Assembly: GCA_900215285.1 (NCBI GenBank)
Contig: OCMG01000002.1
Location: 248,001-312,000, forward strand
Length of the DNA: 64,000 bases
Direction of reading: 5' to 3'
DNA from: Ensifer adhaerens
Lineage (GTDB): Bacteria; Pseudomonadota; Alphaproteobacteria; Rhizobiales; Rhizobiaceae
A program made the position numbers and the translations under genes. Every line of letters begins with the position of its first letter. The stretch's first letter is position 1. Positions 18,388 to 27,325 of this stretch are shown in pieces. The notes beneath the pieces were generated by a model. It had not been told where the DNA came from, searched no databases, and was given only the letters and a program-made list of their open reading frames with translations.

Positions 18388-18667
18388 AAGGCTTCTTCAA
18401 GCCAAAGGACCCTCTGCACACGCGGGCAGCAGCCCCGGCACATGTCGGTCGTCAATATTGTGATAATCGGCGTTGCATTACTCCGATTTCGAAGGCATGC
18501 AAGCAAAATCGGTGCTCGCAAGATCTGTGTGACCAAACCTTCACGTTCTCGATTCGCCCGCCCCGACTGTCTCGTCAAACTATGACAATGGGGCGATTGT
18601 CCGGCAACGGAGACCATGACGGGCAAACTTTTTTGTGATGGTTGCTTTGCCGGCACCACCGGAGCCT
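18388..18667. other. Non-coding region upstream of the NRPS operon
   Basis: About 280 bp without a credible gene. It must hold the NRPS promoter on the minus strand. AT-rich stretches lie near 18455-18500, but no element matches a consensus well enough to report. Confidence 0.4.
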
Positions 18668-18706
18668 ACAAAAGAAAGACCGGGACGTGTTTCCACATCC
18701 CGGTCT
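18668..18706 (-). terminator. Rho-independent terminator of the glycerol operon
   Basis: AGACCGGGA (18677-18685) and TCCCGGTCT (18698-18706) form a 9-bp stem. Read on the minus strand, it is followed by TTCTTTTG. It lies downstream of glpV, the last gene of the operon. Confidence 0.8.
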
Positions 18707-18761
18707 CCGGTCCGCCTCATGAGGTTCCCGCGGAGCGGGCCGCCTCAGGTCGAGCGTTCGA

Positions 18762-20486
18762 TCACTTCTTCTGCCAGCTCTTCACCAGTTCGTCATAGTT
18801 GACGGTGATGGGCTTTTCCTTCTCGTCGGCAATCTTCAGCTGCGGAGCCAGATTGCCCTTTGAGACGGCGTCCTTGTTCCAGTAGTTGATATCATGCTGT
18901 TCGGCGAGCTTCGGGCCGATATCGCCCTGCACGCCGGACTTCTCGATGCGGGCCATGACCTTTTCCTGCGCTTCGCAGAGCGAGTCCATGGCCTGCTGGG
19001 CCGTCTTGGCGCCCGATGCGGCATCGCCGATCGCCTGCCACCACAGCTGTGCCAGCTTCGGATAGTCCGGAACGTTCGTGCCCGTCGGCGACCATTGCAC
19101 GCGGGCCGGCGAGCGGTAGAACTCGACCAGACCGCCGAGCTTCGGCGCGCGCTCCGTGAAGGACTTGTCCTGGATGGTGGACTCGCGGATGAAGGTGAGA
19201 CCGACATGGCTCTTCTTCACGTCCACGGTCTTGGAGGTCACGAACTGCGCATAGAGCCATGCGGCCTTGGCGCGGTCGAGCGGAGTCGACTTCATCAGCG
19301 TCCAGGAACCCACGTCCTGATAGCCAAGTTTCATGCCCTCTTTCCAGTAGACGCCATGCGGGCTGGGGGCCATGCGCCATTTCGGCAGGCCGTCCGCACC
19401 GACGACCGGCAGGCCGTCCTTCACCATGTCGGCGGTGAAGGCCGTGTACCAGAATATCTGCTGGGCCACGGCCCCCTGAGCCGGCACGGGGCCGGATTCC
19501 GAGAAGGTCATGCCCTGCGCTTCGGCCGGGGCATAGGCCTTCAGCCAGTCGAGATATTTCTGGATCGAGTAGACGGCGGCCGGACCGTTGGTGTCGCCAC
19601 CGCGCGCCGTGCAAGAGCCGACCGGCTGGGACTTCTCGTTGACCTTGATGCCCCATTCGTCGACCGGCAGGCCGTTCGGCAGGCCCTTGTCACCGTTGCC
19701 AGCCATCGAAAGCCACGCATCGGTGAAGCGCCAGCCGAGCGACGGGTCCTTCTTGCCGTAGTCCATGTGGCCATAGACCTTCTTGCCGTCGATCTCGCGG
19801 CCGGTGAAGAAGGCCGCGATGTCCTCATAGGCCGACCAGTTGACCGGAACGCCGAGCTCGTAGCCATACTTGGCCTTGAAGTCCGCCTTGTTCTTCGGAT
19901 CGTTGAACCAGTCGTAGCGGAACCAGTAGAGGTTGGCGAACTGCTGGTCGGGAAGCTGGTAAAGCTTCTTGTCCGGAGCCGTCGTGAAGGACGTGCCGAT
20001 GAAGTCCTTCAGGTCGAGACCGGGGTTGGTCACGTCCTTGCCTTCGCCGGCCATGAAGTCGGTCAGGTTGCGGACCTGCTGGTAACGCCAATGCGTGCCG
20101 ATGAGGTCAGAGTCATTGACCCAGCCGTCATAGAGGTTCTGCCCCGTCTGCATCTGGGTCTGGATCTTTTCCACGACATCACCTTCCTGGATGATGTCAT
20201 GGACGACCTTGATGCCGGTGATCTTGGTGAACCACGGCGCCAGCGTCTTCGATTCATAGGCATGCGTGGTCAGAGATTCTGAAACGACGCGGATTTCCAT
20301 GCCGGCAAACGGCTTGGCGGCGTCAATGAACCACTGCATTTCCTTTTCCTGATCGGCACGCGACAGGGACGAAAGGTCCTTGATTTCGGTGTCGAGGAAC
20401 TGCTTGGCTTCGTCCATGCCCGCGAAGGCCTGGCCGCCCAGCGCCATCAGCGCCAGAGCCGTTGTTGTCAGAAGTTGCTTTCGCAT
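18762..20486 (-). CDS. glpV: Glycerol ABC transporter substrate-binding protein
   Basis: This periplasmic binding protein is 574 residues from the ATG at 20486, which has GGGAGG seven bases upstream. A Sec signal peptide (MRKQLLTTTALALMALGG, cleavage after QAFA) opens the protein. It is much longer than the usual 400-residue sugar-binding protein, as is GlpV of the Rhizobium leguminosarum glycerol system. It is the last gene of the unit glpD-glpS-glpT-glpP-glpQ-DUF2160-glpV, the recognised rhizobial glycerol uptake operon. It would deliver glycerol to the GlpPQ permease. Assignment rests on length, order and sequence recognition. Confidence 0.88.
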   Translation of the reverse strand: MRKQLLTTTALALMALGGQAFAGMDEAKQFLDTEIKDLSSLSRADQEKEMQWFIDAAKPFAGMEIRVVSESLTTHAYESKTLAPWFTKITGIKVVHDIIQEGDVVEKIQTQMQTGQNLYDGWVNDSDLIGTHWRYQQVRNLTDFMAGEGKDVTNPGLDLKDFIGTSFTTAPDKKLYQLPDQQFANLYWFRYDWFNDPKNKADFKAKYGYELGVPVNWSAYEDIAAFFTGREIDGKKVYGHMDYGKKDPSLGWRFTDAWLSMAGNGDKGLPNGLPVDEWGIKVNEKSQPVGSCTARGGDTNGPAAVYSIQKYLDWLKAYAPAEAQGMTFSESGPVPAQGAVAQQIFWYTAFTADMVKDGLPVVGADGLPKWRMAPSPHGVYWKEGMKLGYQDVGSWTLMKSTPLDRAKAAWLYAQFVTSKTVDVKKSHVGLTFIRESTIQDKSFTERAPKLGGLVEFYRSPARVQWSPTGTNVPDYPKLAQLWWQAIGDAASGAKTAQQAMDSLCEAQEKVMARIEKSGVQGDIGPKLAEQHDINYWNKDAVSKGNLAPQLKIADEKEKPITVNYDELVKSWQKK

Positions 20487-20593
20487 AATTACCCTCCCAT
20501 TGGTCAGCGATTGCATGTTGCTCGCGATAACGCCCCCTCCAGGACGCAACGCAATTCCGGGTATTCGGCGTGTTCACGCCGCGGCGCATGGCC

Positions 20594-20881
20594 TCACACG
20601 AACAGGAAGACGCAGATTGCGTAGCCCGCGGAGAGGAGAAGCGCCCACCACAGGCTTGCGTCCGTCAGACCAAGCCATGCGATATGGATGAAGGCTGCAC
20701 CGAGCAGCGAAATGAAGAGCCGGTCCCCGCGCGTCGTCTCGAAGCGCAGGATGCCGACGCGCGGATTGCCGCCAGGCGACACATATTCCCACACGCCCAT
20801 GCAGACGATGAGGAAGAGGACGCCCAAGAAGAAGCCAGCGGTCGGCCATGTCCAGGCCATCCAGGAAAAGTCGAGATGCAT
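20594..20881 (-). CDS. DUF2160 family small membrane protein of the glycerol transporter
   Basis: This 95-residue protein has about three hydrophobic helices (WPTAGFFLGVLFLIVCMGVW, FISLLGAAFIHIAWLGL, WWALLLSAGYAICVFLFV). DUF2160 proteins are encoded specifically between glpQ and glpV in glycerol ABC operons. The gene begins three bases after the glpQ stop. It is probably an accessory subunit of the permease, but no function has been shown to my knowledge. Confidence 0.85.
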   Translation of the reverse strand: MHLDFSWMAWTWPTAGFFLGVLFLIVCMGVWEYVSPGGNPRVGILRFETTRGDRLFISLLGAAFIHIAWLGLTDASLWWALLLSAGYAICVFLFV

Positions 20882-20884
20882 CGC

Positions 20885-21709
20885 TTACACCCTCCCCAGT
20901 GCGAAGCCCTTGGCGATGTAGTTGCGCACGAAATAGATGACGAGCGCGCCGGGAACGAGCGTCAGCACGCCGGCCGCCGCCAGCAGCCCCCAGTCCATGC
21001 CCGCAGCAGACACGGTGCGCGTCATGGTCGCCGCAATCGGCTTGGCGTCCGTTGTCGTCAGCGTGCGGGCAATCAGCAGTTCTACCCACGAGAACATGAA
21101 GCAGAAGAAGGCGGCCACCCCGACGCCCGAGGCAATCAGCGGCATGAAGATCTTGAAGAAGAAGCGCGGGAACGAATAGCCGTCGATATAGGCCGTCTCG
21201 TCGATCTCCTTCGGCACGCCCGACATGAAGCCTTCGAGGATCCAGACCGCCAGCGGCACGTTGAACAGGCAGTGGGCCAGCGCGACGGCAATATGCGTAT
21301 CGATCAGGCCGAAGGCCGAATAGAGCTGGAAGAAGGGCAGCGCGAAGACTGCCGGCGGCGCCATGCGGTTGGTCAAGAGCCAGAAGAACAGGTGCTTGTC
21401 GCCGAGGAACCGGTAGCGCGAGAACGCATAGGCCGCAGGCAGTGCGACTGCGACGGATATCACCGTGTTCTGAACCACATAGATGATCGAGTTGATGTAG
21501 CCGGAATACCACGAGCTGTCGGTGAAGATCGTCTTGTAATTCGCAAGCGTCGGCGCATGGGGATAGATCGTCATCGTCGAGATGATTTCCTCGTTCGTCT
21601 TGAAGCTCATGTTGACGAGCCAGTAGATCGGCAGGAGCAGGAAGACGATGTAGAGCGTCGGCACGAGGAAGGAGAGGCGTGCAGCGGTGGATGTATTGGA
21701 CTTGCTCAT
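20885..21709 (-). CDS. glpQ: Glycerol ABC transporter permease
   Basis: This 274-residue inner-membrane permease is of the MalG-like type, with about six helices. The EAA loop that contacts the ATPase is visible near LAVWILEGFMSGVPKEIDE (about 155-175). It lies 14 bp behind glpP and three bases before the DUF2160 gene. With GlpP it forms the glycerol channel. Confidence 0.9.
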   Translation of the reverse strand: MSKSNTSTAARLSFLVPTLYIVFLLLPIYWLVNMSFKTNEEIISTMTIYPHAPTLANYKTIFTDSSWYSGYINSIIYVVQNTVISVAVALPAAYAFSRYRFLGDKHLFFWLLTNRMAPPAVFALPFFQLYSAFGLIDTHIAVALAHCLFNVPLAVWILEGFMSGVPKEIDETAYIDGYSFPRFFFKIFMPLIASGVGVAAFFCFMFSWVELLIARTLTTTDAKPIAATMTRTVSAAGMDWGLLAAAGVLTLVPGALVIYFVRNYIAKGFALGRV

Positions 21710-21723
21710 TGTCTAGCCTCCCC

Positions 21724-22590
21724 TCAGCTCTGCGCGTCGCTTGCGGTCATCACGGTGTAGAAGATCCATGACAGCAGCAGGATGATCAGGAAGTAGACGA
21801 TGGACATCGCCGCCGCCGGACCAAGGTCGAACTGGCCAAGCGCCATCTTCACGAGATCGATGGACAGGAACGTGGTCGAGTTGCCGGGACCGCCGCCGGT
21901 GACGACGAAGGGCTCCGTATAGATCATGAAACTGTCCATGAAGCGTAGCAGGATCGCGATCGTCAGCACGCGCCGCATCTTCGGCAGCTGGATGTAGCGG
22001 AAGACCGCAAGCCGCGAGGCGCCATCGATCTTTGCCGCCTGATAATAGGCGTCGGGGATCGAGACGAGGCTGGCATAGCAGAGCAGCACGACGAGGCTCG
22101 TCCAGTGCCACACGTCCATGACGATGACCGTCATCCACGCATCGACCGGGTCCTGCACATAGTTGTAGTCGAAGCCGAGCGCATTGGCGACATATCCGAA
22201 GAGGCCGATATCGGTGCGGCCGAAGATCTGCCAGATCGTGCCCACCACGTTCCACGGAATGAGCAGTGGCAGCGCCATCAGCACGAGGCAGACCGAGACC
22301 CAGACGCCCTTCTTCGGCATGTTGAGCGCAATCAGGATGCCGAGGGGGATTTCCAGCGCCAGGATGATCCCTGAGAAAATCAGGTTTCGGCTGAGCGAGT
22401 CCCAGAAGCGCTGCGAGCGCAAGAGGTCGCTGAACCATTGGGTGCCGTTCCAGAAGAACTCGTTGTTGCCGAACGTATCCTGAACCGAATAGTTGACCAC
22501 CGTCATCAGCGGGATCACGGCGGAGAAGGCGACCAGCACCAGCACCGGCAGCACCATGAACCAGGCCTTGTTGTTCCAGGTCTTTTCCAT
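21724..22590 (-). CDS. glpP: Glycerol ABC transporter permease
   Basis: This 288-residue inner-membrane permease is of the MalF-like type, starting at ATG 22590, two bases after the glpT stop (a TTG at 22596 is less likely). The EAA motif region reads SLVSIPDAYYQAAKIDGASR (about 185-205). It partners GlpQ in the glycerol transporter. Confidence 0.9.
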   Translation of the reverse strand: MEKTWNNKAWFMVLPVLVLVAFSAVIPLMTVVNYSVQDTFGNNEFFWNGTQWFSDLLRSQRFWDSLSRNLIFSGIILALEIPLGILIALNMPKKGVWVSVCLVLMALPLLIPWNVVGTIWQIFGRTDIGLFGYVANALGFDYNYVQDPVDAWMTVIVMDVWHWTSLVVLLCYASLVSIPDAYYQAAKIDGASRLAVFRYIQLPKMRRVLTIAILLRFMDSFMIYTEPFVVTGGGPGNSTTFLSIDLVKMALGQFDLGPAAAMSIVYFLIILLLSWIFYTVMTASDAQS

Positions 22591-22592
22591 AA

Positions 22593-23663
22593 TCAAGCCT
22601 CTATGCCCACGCGCCAGGAATTGGCATAGATGCCGATTGCGCCCGGCTCGAACCGCGCGCCGGCATCCGCCGGGATTTCCTGATCCTCATCCAGCACAAT
22701 GGAGAGCGCATGCCCCGCAAAGCGTGCTCGCACGATCTTCTGGCGGCCGATATCCTCCACCTTGTCGATGGCAATCGGCATGCCGCCACGCTCAAGGCGA
22801 ACGAATTCCGGGCGAATGCCCAGCTCGATGCGGCCTTCGCCGCCAAGCTTCGGCGCGCCGGCCAGCGCAATCTCCTGGCCGCCGATAACGGCCTTGTTGC
22901 CCTGAATCTCAGCCGGCATGACGTTCATGCCCGGCGAGCCGATGAAGTAGCCGACGAATGTGTGGCTCGGCCGCTCGAAGAGTTCGGTCGGCGTGCCGAT
23001 CTGCACGATCTCGCCGTCATACATGACGACGACCTTGTCGGCGAAGGTGAGCGCTTCCGTCTGGTCATGCGTCACATAGACCATGGTGAAGCCGGAGCTG
23101 CGATGCAGCTGCTTCAGCTGCGAGCGCAGCATCCATTTCAGATGCGGGTCGATGACCGTCAGCGGTTCATCGAAGAGGATGGCATTGACGTCGGCACGGA
23201 CGAGGCCGCGGGCGAGCGAAATCTTCTGCTTCTGATCGGCCGTAAGCCCCCGCGCCCGCTGCCTGGCCATGCTTTCGAGATCGGTCATGGCGAGGATTTC
23301 GCGAACCCGCTTGTCGACCTGAGCCTCCGGCACATGCCGGTTGCGCAATGGGAAGGCCAGGTTGTCATAAACCGTCATCGTGTCGTAGACGACCGGGAAC
23401 TGGAAGACCTGCGCGATGTTGCGCGCCTCGGTCGGCAGGTCGGTGACATCCACGCCGTTGAAGGCGATCCGCCCACCCGACGGGCGGATGAGGCCCGAGA
23501 TGATGTTGAGCAGCGTGGTCTTGCCGCAGCCGGAAGGGCCGAGCAGCGCATAGGCGCCGCCATCTTCCCATTCGTGATGCACTTCCTTCAGCGCATAGTC
23601 GCCGCGGGCTTCCGCTTCGGGGCTGTAGGCGTGGCGGATATGATCGAGCGTGATGCGTGCCAT
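22593..23663 (-). CDS. glpT: Glycerol ABC transporter ATP-binding subunit with degenerate signature motif
   Basis: This ATPase is 356 residues from ATG 23663; the open frame extends further upstream, but MARITLDHIRHAY is the natural start with GGGGAG nearby. Walker A is GPSGCGKTTLLN, Walker B ends ILFDEPLTVID and the switch histidine is present in VYVTHDQTEA. The signature motif, normally LSGGQ, reads LTADQKQKISLARG, which is degenerate. The partner GlpS shows the opposite pattern. A C-terminal regulatory OB-like domain follows (about 235-356). Confidence 0.9.
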   Translation of the reverse strand: MARITLDHIRHAYSPEAEARGDYALKEVHHEWEDGGAYALLGPSGCGKTTLLNIISGLIRPSGGRIAFNGVDVTDLPTEARNIAQVFQFPVVYDTMTVYDNLAFPLRNRHVPEAQVDKRVREILAMTDLESMARQRARGLTADQKQKISLARGLVRADVNAILFDEPLTVIDPHLKWMLRSQLKQLHRSSGFTMVYVTHDQTEALTFADKVVVMYDGEIVQIGTPTELFERPSHTFVGYFIGSPGMNVMPAEIQGNKAVIGGQEIALAGAPKLGGEGRIELGIRPEFVRLERGGMPIAIDKVEDIGRQKIVRARFAGHALSIVLDEDQEIPADAGARFEPGAIGIYANSWRVGIEA

Positions 23664-23676
23664 GTCGTCTCTCCCC

Positions 23677-24759
23677 TCACCCTTCCGCCGGCGCCGGCGC
23701 GCCGATCGCCCGGCCACCTGAGTCGAACGCCATCAGATGACGCGTGTCGAGATAGACCCGCATGTCGAGATCGGGCTCGAATTCATGCACGCCGCGGGCC
23801 AGCATGACCCAGCGTTCCGAACCGAAATCGATATGAATGAAGCTCTCCGAACCCGCGATTTCCGAGATTGCGGTCTTCACGGAGATCGGCTGCTTCGCGT
23901 GAACAGTGGGCGCCGGAAAGAGATGATGCGGCTGGAAGCCGATCGTGACTAGGCCATCTGGAATGGCAGCCAGATGCGCCGGAACATCGACAAGGCCCCT
24001 GTCGTCAACGAGGAACTGACCACCCCGGCGAACCACCTCGGCGATATTGAGCGGTGGATCCGCAAAGGTGCGGGCCGTCAGGAGGTCTGCCGGTCGACGA
24101 TATACATCGATTGTCCGGCCGAATTGGGTGATACGGCCTTCGCTCAGAGTCGCCGTATTGCCGCCGAGAAGCAGCGCTTCGGACGGCTCGGTCGTGGCGT
24201 AGACGAAGATTGCGCCGGACTCGGCAAAGATCTTCGGCAATTCGTCGCGCAGTTCCTCGCGCAGCTTGTAGTCGAGATTCGCCAGTGGCTCGTCGAGCAG
24301 AACGAGGCTGGCCCTCTTGACGATGGCGCGGGCCAGCGCCGTGCGCTGCTGCTGGCCACCGGAGAGATTGAGCGGCGTACGCTCCAGATAGGGCGTGAGC
24401 TTGAGGATTTCCGCGGCCTTGCGGACTTCTCGGTCGATGGTTGCAGCATCGGCGCCGGAGATCCGCATCGGCGAAGCGATGTTCTCATAGACCGTGAGGA
24501 GCGGATAGTTGATGAACTGCTGGTAGACCATCGCGACATTGCGCTTCTGCACGGGCGCACCCGTCACATCGGCACCATCGAACAGGATCGCGCCTTCGGT
24601 CGGCCGATCAAGCCCGGCCATGAGCCGCATGAGCGATGTCTTGCCCGAAAGCGTCGGGCCAAGCAGCACGTTCAGCGTCCCCCGCTGAAGCGTCAGGCTT
24701 GTCGGATGGATATGGATATCCTTCCCGACGCGCTTCGATACATTGCGTAATTCCAGCAT
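23677..24759 (-). CDS. glpS: Glycerol ABC transporter ATP-binding subunit lacking the switch histidine
   Basis: This 360-residue ATPase has Walker A GPTLSGKTSLM, a canonical signature LNLSGGQQQRTALARAI and Walker B LVLLDEPLANLD. In the H-loop the expected THDxxEA reads TTEPSEAL, so the catalytic switch histidine is replaced by threonine. With GlpT it should form a heterodimer with one good and one poor ATP site. It lies between glpD and glpT with short gaps. The N-terminus MLELRNVSKRVGKDI has the usual A-loop region. Confidence 0.9.
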   Translation of the reverse strand: MLELRNVSKRVGKDIHIHPTSLTLQRGTLNVLLGPTLSGKTSLMRLMAGLDRPTEGAILFDGADVTGAPVQKRNVAMVYQQFINYPLLTVYENIASPMRISGADAATIDREVRKAAEILKLTPYLERTPLNLSGGQQQRTALARAIVKRASLVLLDEPLANLDYKLREELRDELPKIFAESGAIFVYATTEPSEALLLGGNTATLSEGRITQFGRTIDVYRRPADLLTARTFADPPLNIAEVVRRGGQFLVDDRGLVDVPAHLAAIPDGLVTIGFQPHHLFPAPTVHAKQPISVKTAISEIAGSESFIHIDFGSERWVMLARGVHEFEPDLDMRVYLDTRHLMAFDSGGRAIGAPAPAEG

Positions 24760-24786
24760 TAAATCCAGCCCCCTCCCCGGGCGGGA

Positions 24787-26316
24787 TCAGCTGGCAGCCT
24801 TGACACGGCTGCCCGCAACTCCCTCCAGATAGTGTTCAAGTGCTGCGACCGCTTCCGGTCCCAGATGCAAGCCCTGCTTGGTGCGCCGCCACAGGATATC
24901 CTGCGCCGTATGCGCCCACTCATTGTCGACCAGGAACCGCACTTCCGCTTCGTAAAGCGTTCCTCCGAAGTGCTGCCCGAGATCGGCAATGCTGCTGGCC
25001 TTGCCAAGAATGTCCGCGGCGCGTGTGCCGTAGCAGCGCACGAGGCGCTCGGCATGGCCGCGGGAAATGAATGAATACGCCTTCTGCAGGGCATCAGCCT
25101 GAGCCGCAGCACCCTGCGCCGAGAACTTGCCGCCCGGCAAATGCGAGCCGGCCGTCCAGGGCTTGCCCTTCGCGCCGATGGCGTCGCTGATCTTTTCAAG
25201 CGCATGTTCGGCGAGACGCCGGTAGGTCGTCAGCTTGCCGCCGAAGACGTTGAGAAGCGGCGCATTTCCGCCCTCTCCGTCAACCTTCAGCACGTAGTCC
25301 CGCGTGGCTTCCTGCGCCTTCGAGGCGCCGTCATCAAAGAGCGGACGCACGCCGGAATAGGTCCAGACGATATCCTCACGGCGAACCGGCTCGGCGAAAT
25401 ATTCGCTGGCCGCATTGCACAGATAGTCGGTCTCTTCTTCGCTGATCGCCGCCTCGCGCGGATCACCTCTGAAGTCGCGGTCCGTGGTCCCGATGAGCGT
25501 GAAGTCCTGCTCGTAAGGGATTGCAAAGATGATGCGATTGTCCGGGTTCTGGAAGAAATAGGCGCGCGGATCGGAGAATTTCTTACGCACGACGATATGG
25601 CTGCCCTGCACGAGGCGCACATTCTTCGCGTCGTTGCGGCCGACCACACCGGCGAGTACCTTGTCCACCCAGGGGCCGGCGGCATTCACCAGCATGCGGG
25701 CCCGCCAGGTCTGGCGTTCATCGCTGTCGACATTGCGCGTCTCGATCAGCCAGAGGCCCTGTTCGCGGCGCGCGTTCAGCACTTCCGTGCGATTGAAGAT
25801 CAGAGCGCCGCGATCTGCTGCATCGCGGGCATTGAGCACGACCATGCGCGCATCGTCCACCCAGCCGTCGGAATATTCGAAGGCCTTGGCGAAGAGCGGC
25901 TTCAGCGGCTTGCCGGCCGGGTCGCGACGCAGATCCAGCGTCTTGGTCGCCGGCAAGAGCTTCCGACCGCCAAGGTGATCGTAGATGAAGAGGCCGAGGC
26001 GAATGAGCCAAGCCGGGCGGATGCCGCCCTTCTGGAACGGCAGGACAAAGCGCATCGGCCAGATGACATGCGGCGCCATGGCCCAGAGAATTTCGCGCTC
26101 CATCAGTGCTTCGCGCACAAGCCGGAACTCGTAATATTCCAGATAGCGAAGGCCGCCATGGATGAGCTTGGTCGAGCCTGAGGACGTTCCGGAGGCGAAA
26201 TCGCCCTTTTCGGCCAGCACGACCGAATAGCCGCGGCCGACAGCATCCCGCGCAATGCCGCATCCGTTGATGCCGCCGCCGATAACGAAGATGTCGTGAA
26301 CCTGACCGCCTGCCAT
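24787..26316 (-). CDS. glpD: Aerobic glycerol-3-phosphate dehydrogenase
   Basis: This 509-residue FAD enzyme oxidises glycerol 3-phosphate to dihydroxyacetone phosphate at the membrane and reduces quinone. The FAD motif is IFVIGGGINGCGIARDAVGR at the N-terminus, followed by ASGTSSGSTKLIHGGLRYLE, the GlpD substrate/flavin block. A C-terminal DAO-C helical domain follows (about 385-509). ATG 26316 fits homologues better than the GTG at 26337. It is the first gene of the glp operon and stands 93 bp after the glpR stop, with operator repeats between. No glpK glycerol kinase is present in the window. Confidence 0.92.
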   Translation of the reverse strand: MAGGQVHDIFVIGGGINGCGIARDAVGRGYSVVLAEKGDFASGTSSGSTKLIHGGLRYLEYYEFRLVREALMEREILWAMAPHVIWPMRFVLPFQKGGIRPAWLIRLGLFIYDHLGGRKLLPATKTLDLRRDPAGKPLKPLFAKAFEYSDGWVDDARMVVLNARDAADRGALIFNRTEVLNARREQGLWLIETRNVDSDERQTWRARMLVNAAGPWVDKVLAGVVGRNDAKNVRLVQGSHIVVRKKFSDPRAYFFQNPDNRIIFAIPYEQDFTLIGTTDRDFRGDPREAAISEEETDYLCNAASEYFAEPVRREDIVWTYSGVRPLFDDGASKAQEATRDYVLKVDGEGGNAPLLNVFGGKLTTYRRLAEHALEKISDAIGAKGKPWTAGSHLPGGKFSAQGAAAQADALQKAYSFISRGHAERLVRCYGTRAADILGKASSIADLGQHFGGTLYEAEVRFLVDNEWAHTAQDILWRRTKQGLHLGPEAVAALEHYLEGVAGSRVKAAS

Positions 26317-26367
26317 TTCCAACCCCGTCTTTCGCACCGCAACAATTTATTGCATTCGCGAAATCTA

Positions 26368-26408
26368 TTATATAGGAAACGAAATTGAAACGAATGTCAA
26401 ACGAAAGT
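26368..26408 (-). promoter_or_regulatory. glp operon promoter/operator with three 11-bp direct repeats
   Basis: Three tandem 11-mers GAAACGAAATT, GAAACGAATGT and CAAACGAAAGT occupy 26376-26408 without gaps, one helical turn apart. On the minus strand they read as TTCGTTT boxes and overlap TTGACA (26400-26395); TATAAT/CTATAT follows at about 26375-26368. This is a plausible GlpR operator that would occlude RNA polymerase at glpD. A single related AAAACGAAA lies at 27207-27215 upstream of glpR. Confidence 0.6.
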
Positions 26409-27191
26409 TTAATGACTTTCGCTGTCCACAGCACGCGTTTCGATCAGGCGTACGTCGTTCTCCGCGCAAATCTCGCGGATGCGGGCAATGGGACAGTGAT
26501 CGGTGATGAACGTGTTGATCTGCGAGATATGCCCTATCCGCACCGGAGCGGTGCGCTCGAACTTCGCGGAATCGGTGACGAGGATCACATGCCGGGCATT
26601 GGCGATGATGGCCTGGGCAACCTTCACCTCACGATAATCGAAGTCGAGAAGCGCGCCATCCTCATCTATTGCAGAGACCCCGATGACAGCGAAATCCACC
26701 TTGAACTGGCGGATGAAGTCAACGGCCGCCTCGCCGACGATGCCGCCATCCGATCCTCGCACGACACCGCCCGCGATCACCACCTCTATGGCCGGATAGA
26801 CCCGCAAGCGATTGGCAACATTGATGTTGTTCGTGATCACCATCAGCTCGTGATGGTCGCTCAGCGCCTCGCCCACCGCTTCCGTCGTGGTGCCGATATT
26901 GATGAAGAGCGAGGCATTGTCGGGAATGAGAGCGGCGGCGGCGCGGCCGATATCCTGCTTCTCGATGGCCGCCATGGCGCGGCGGGCTTCGTATTTCAGG
27001 TTCTCGGTGCCGCTGGGGAAGAGTGCGCCGCCATGGATACGGGTCAACACCCTTGCGTCGCACAGGTCGTTCAGGTCCTTGCGGATCGTCTGCGGGGTGA
27101 CGGAAAAGAGCGTCGCCAGTTCCTCGACATAGATGCGGCCCCTGGATTTGGCAAGCGCCACGATCTCATCCTGCCGTGCCGAGAATATCAT
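26409..27191 (-). CDS. glpR: DeoR-family glycerol repressor
   Basis: This 260-residue DeoR-type regulator has a winged helix at the N-terminus (IYVEELATLFSVTPQTIRKD, about 19-38), the family linker RIHGGALFPSG, and a sugar-phosphate-binding domain with INIGTTTEAVGEAL. It lies directly upstream of glpD on the same strand, the usual GlpR position, and glycerol 3-phosphate is the family inducer. Its stop codon touches the triple repeat that is the likely operator. An AAAGGGGAGG ribosome site precedes ATG 27191 and overlaps the single half-site, suggesting weak autoregulation. Confidence 0.9.
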   Translation of the reverse strand: MIFSARQDEIVALAKSRGRIYVEELATLFSVTPQTIRKDLNDLCDARVLTRIHGGALFPSGTENLKYEARRAMAAIEKQDIGRAAAALIPDNASLFINIGTTTEAVGEALSDHHELMVITNNINVANRLRVYPAIEVVIAGGVVRGSDGGIVGEAAVDFIRQFKVDFAVIGVSAIDEDGALLDFDYREVKVAQAIIANARHVILVTDSAKFERTAPVRIGHISQINTFITDHCPIARIREICAENDVRLIETRAVDSESH

Positions 27192-27267
27192 GCAAGCACC
27201 CTCCCCTTTCGTTTTGCTTCAGATTACAGATTTTCGAACGCAATTCAAAGCATCTCGGATTTCACAT

Positions 27268-27301
27268 GAAAAGGCCGCGGTGGTGGAGGAATGCCGCGGC
27301 C
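27268..27301 (-). terminator. Rho-independent terminator after the RND operon
   Basis: GGCCGCGG (27273-27280) pairs with CCGCGGCC (27294-27301) in an 8-bp GC stem with a 13-base loop. On the minus strand it is followed by TTTTCATG. It lies 25 bp after the RND pump stop codon. Confidence 0.75.
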
Positions 27302-27325
27302 CTGCCAGTCGTGACGCGCGCAGCC

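Noticed and set aside
26368..26400. Canonical sigma-70 promoter for glpD with TTGACA and TATAAT
   Set aside because: The spacer would be 20-21 bp instead of about 17, so the elements are noted as part of the operator region and not claimed as a proven promoter.
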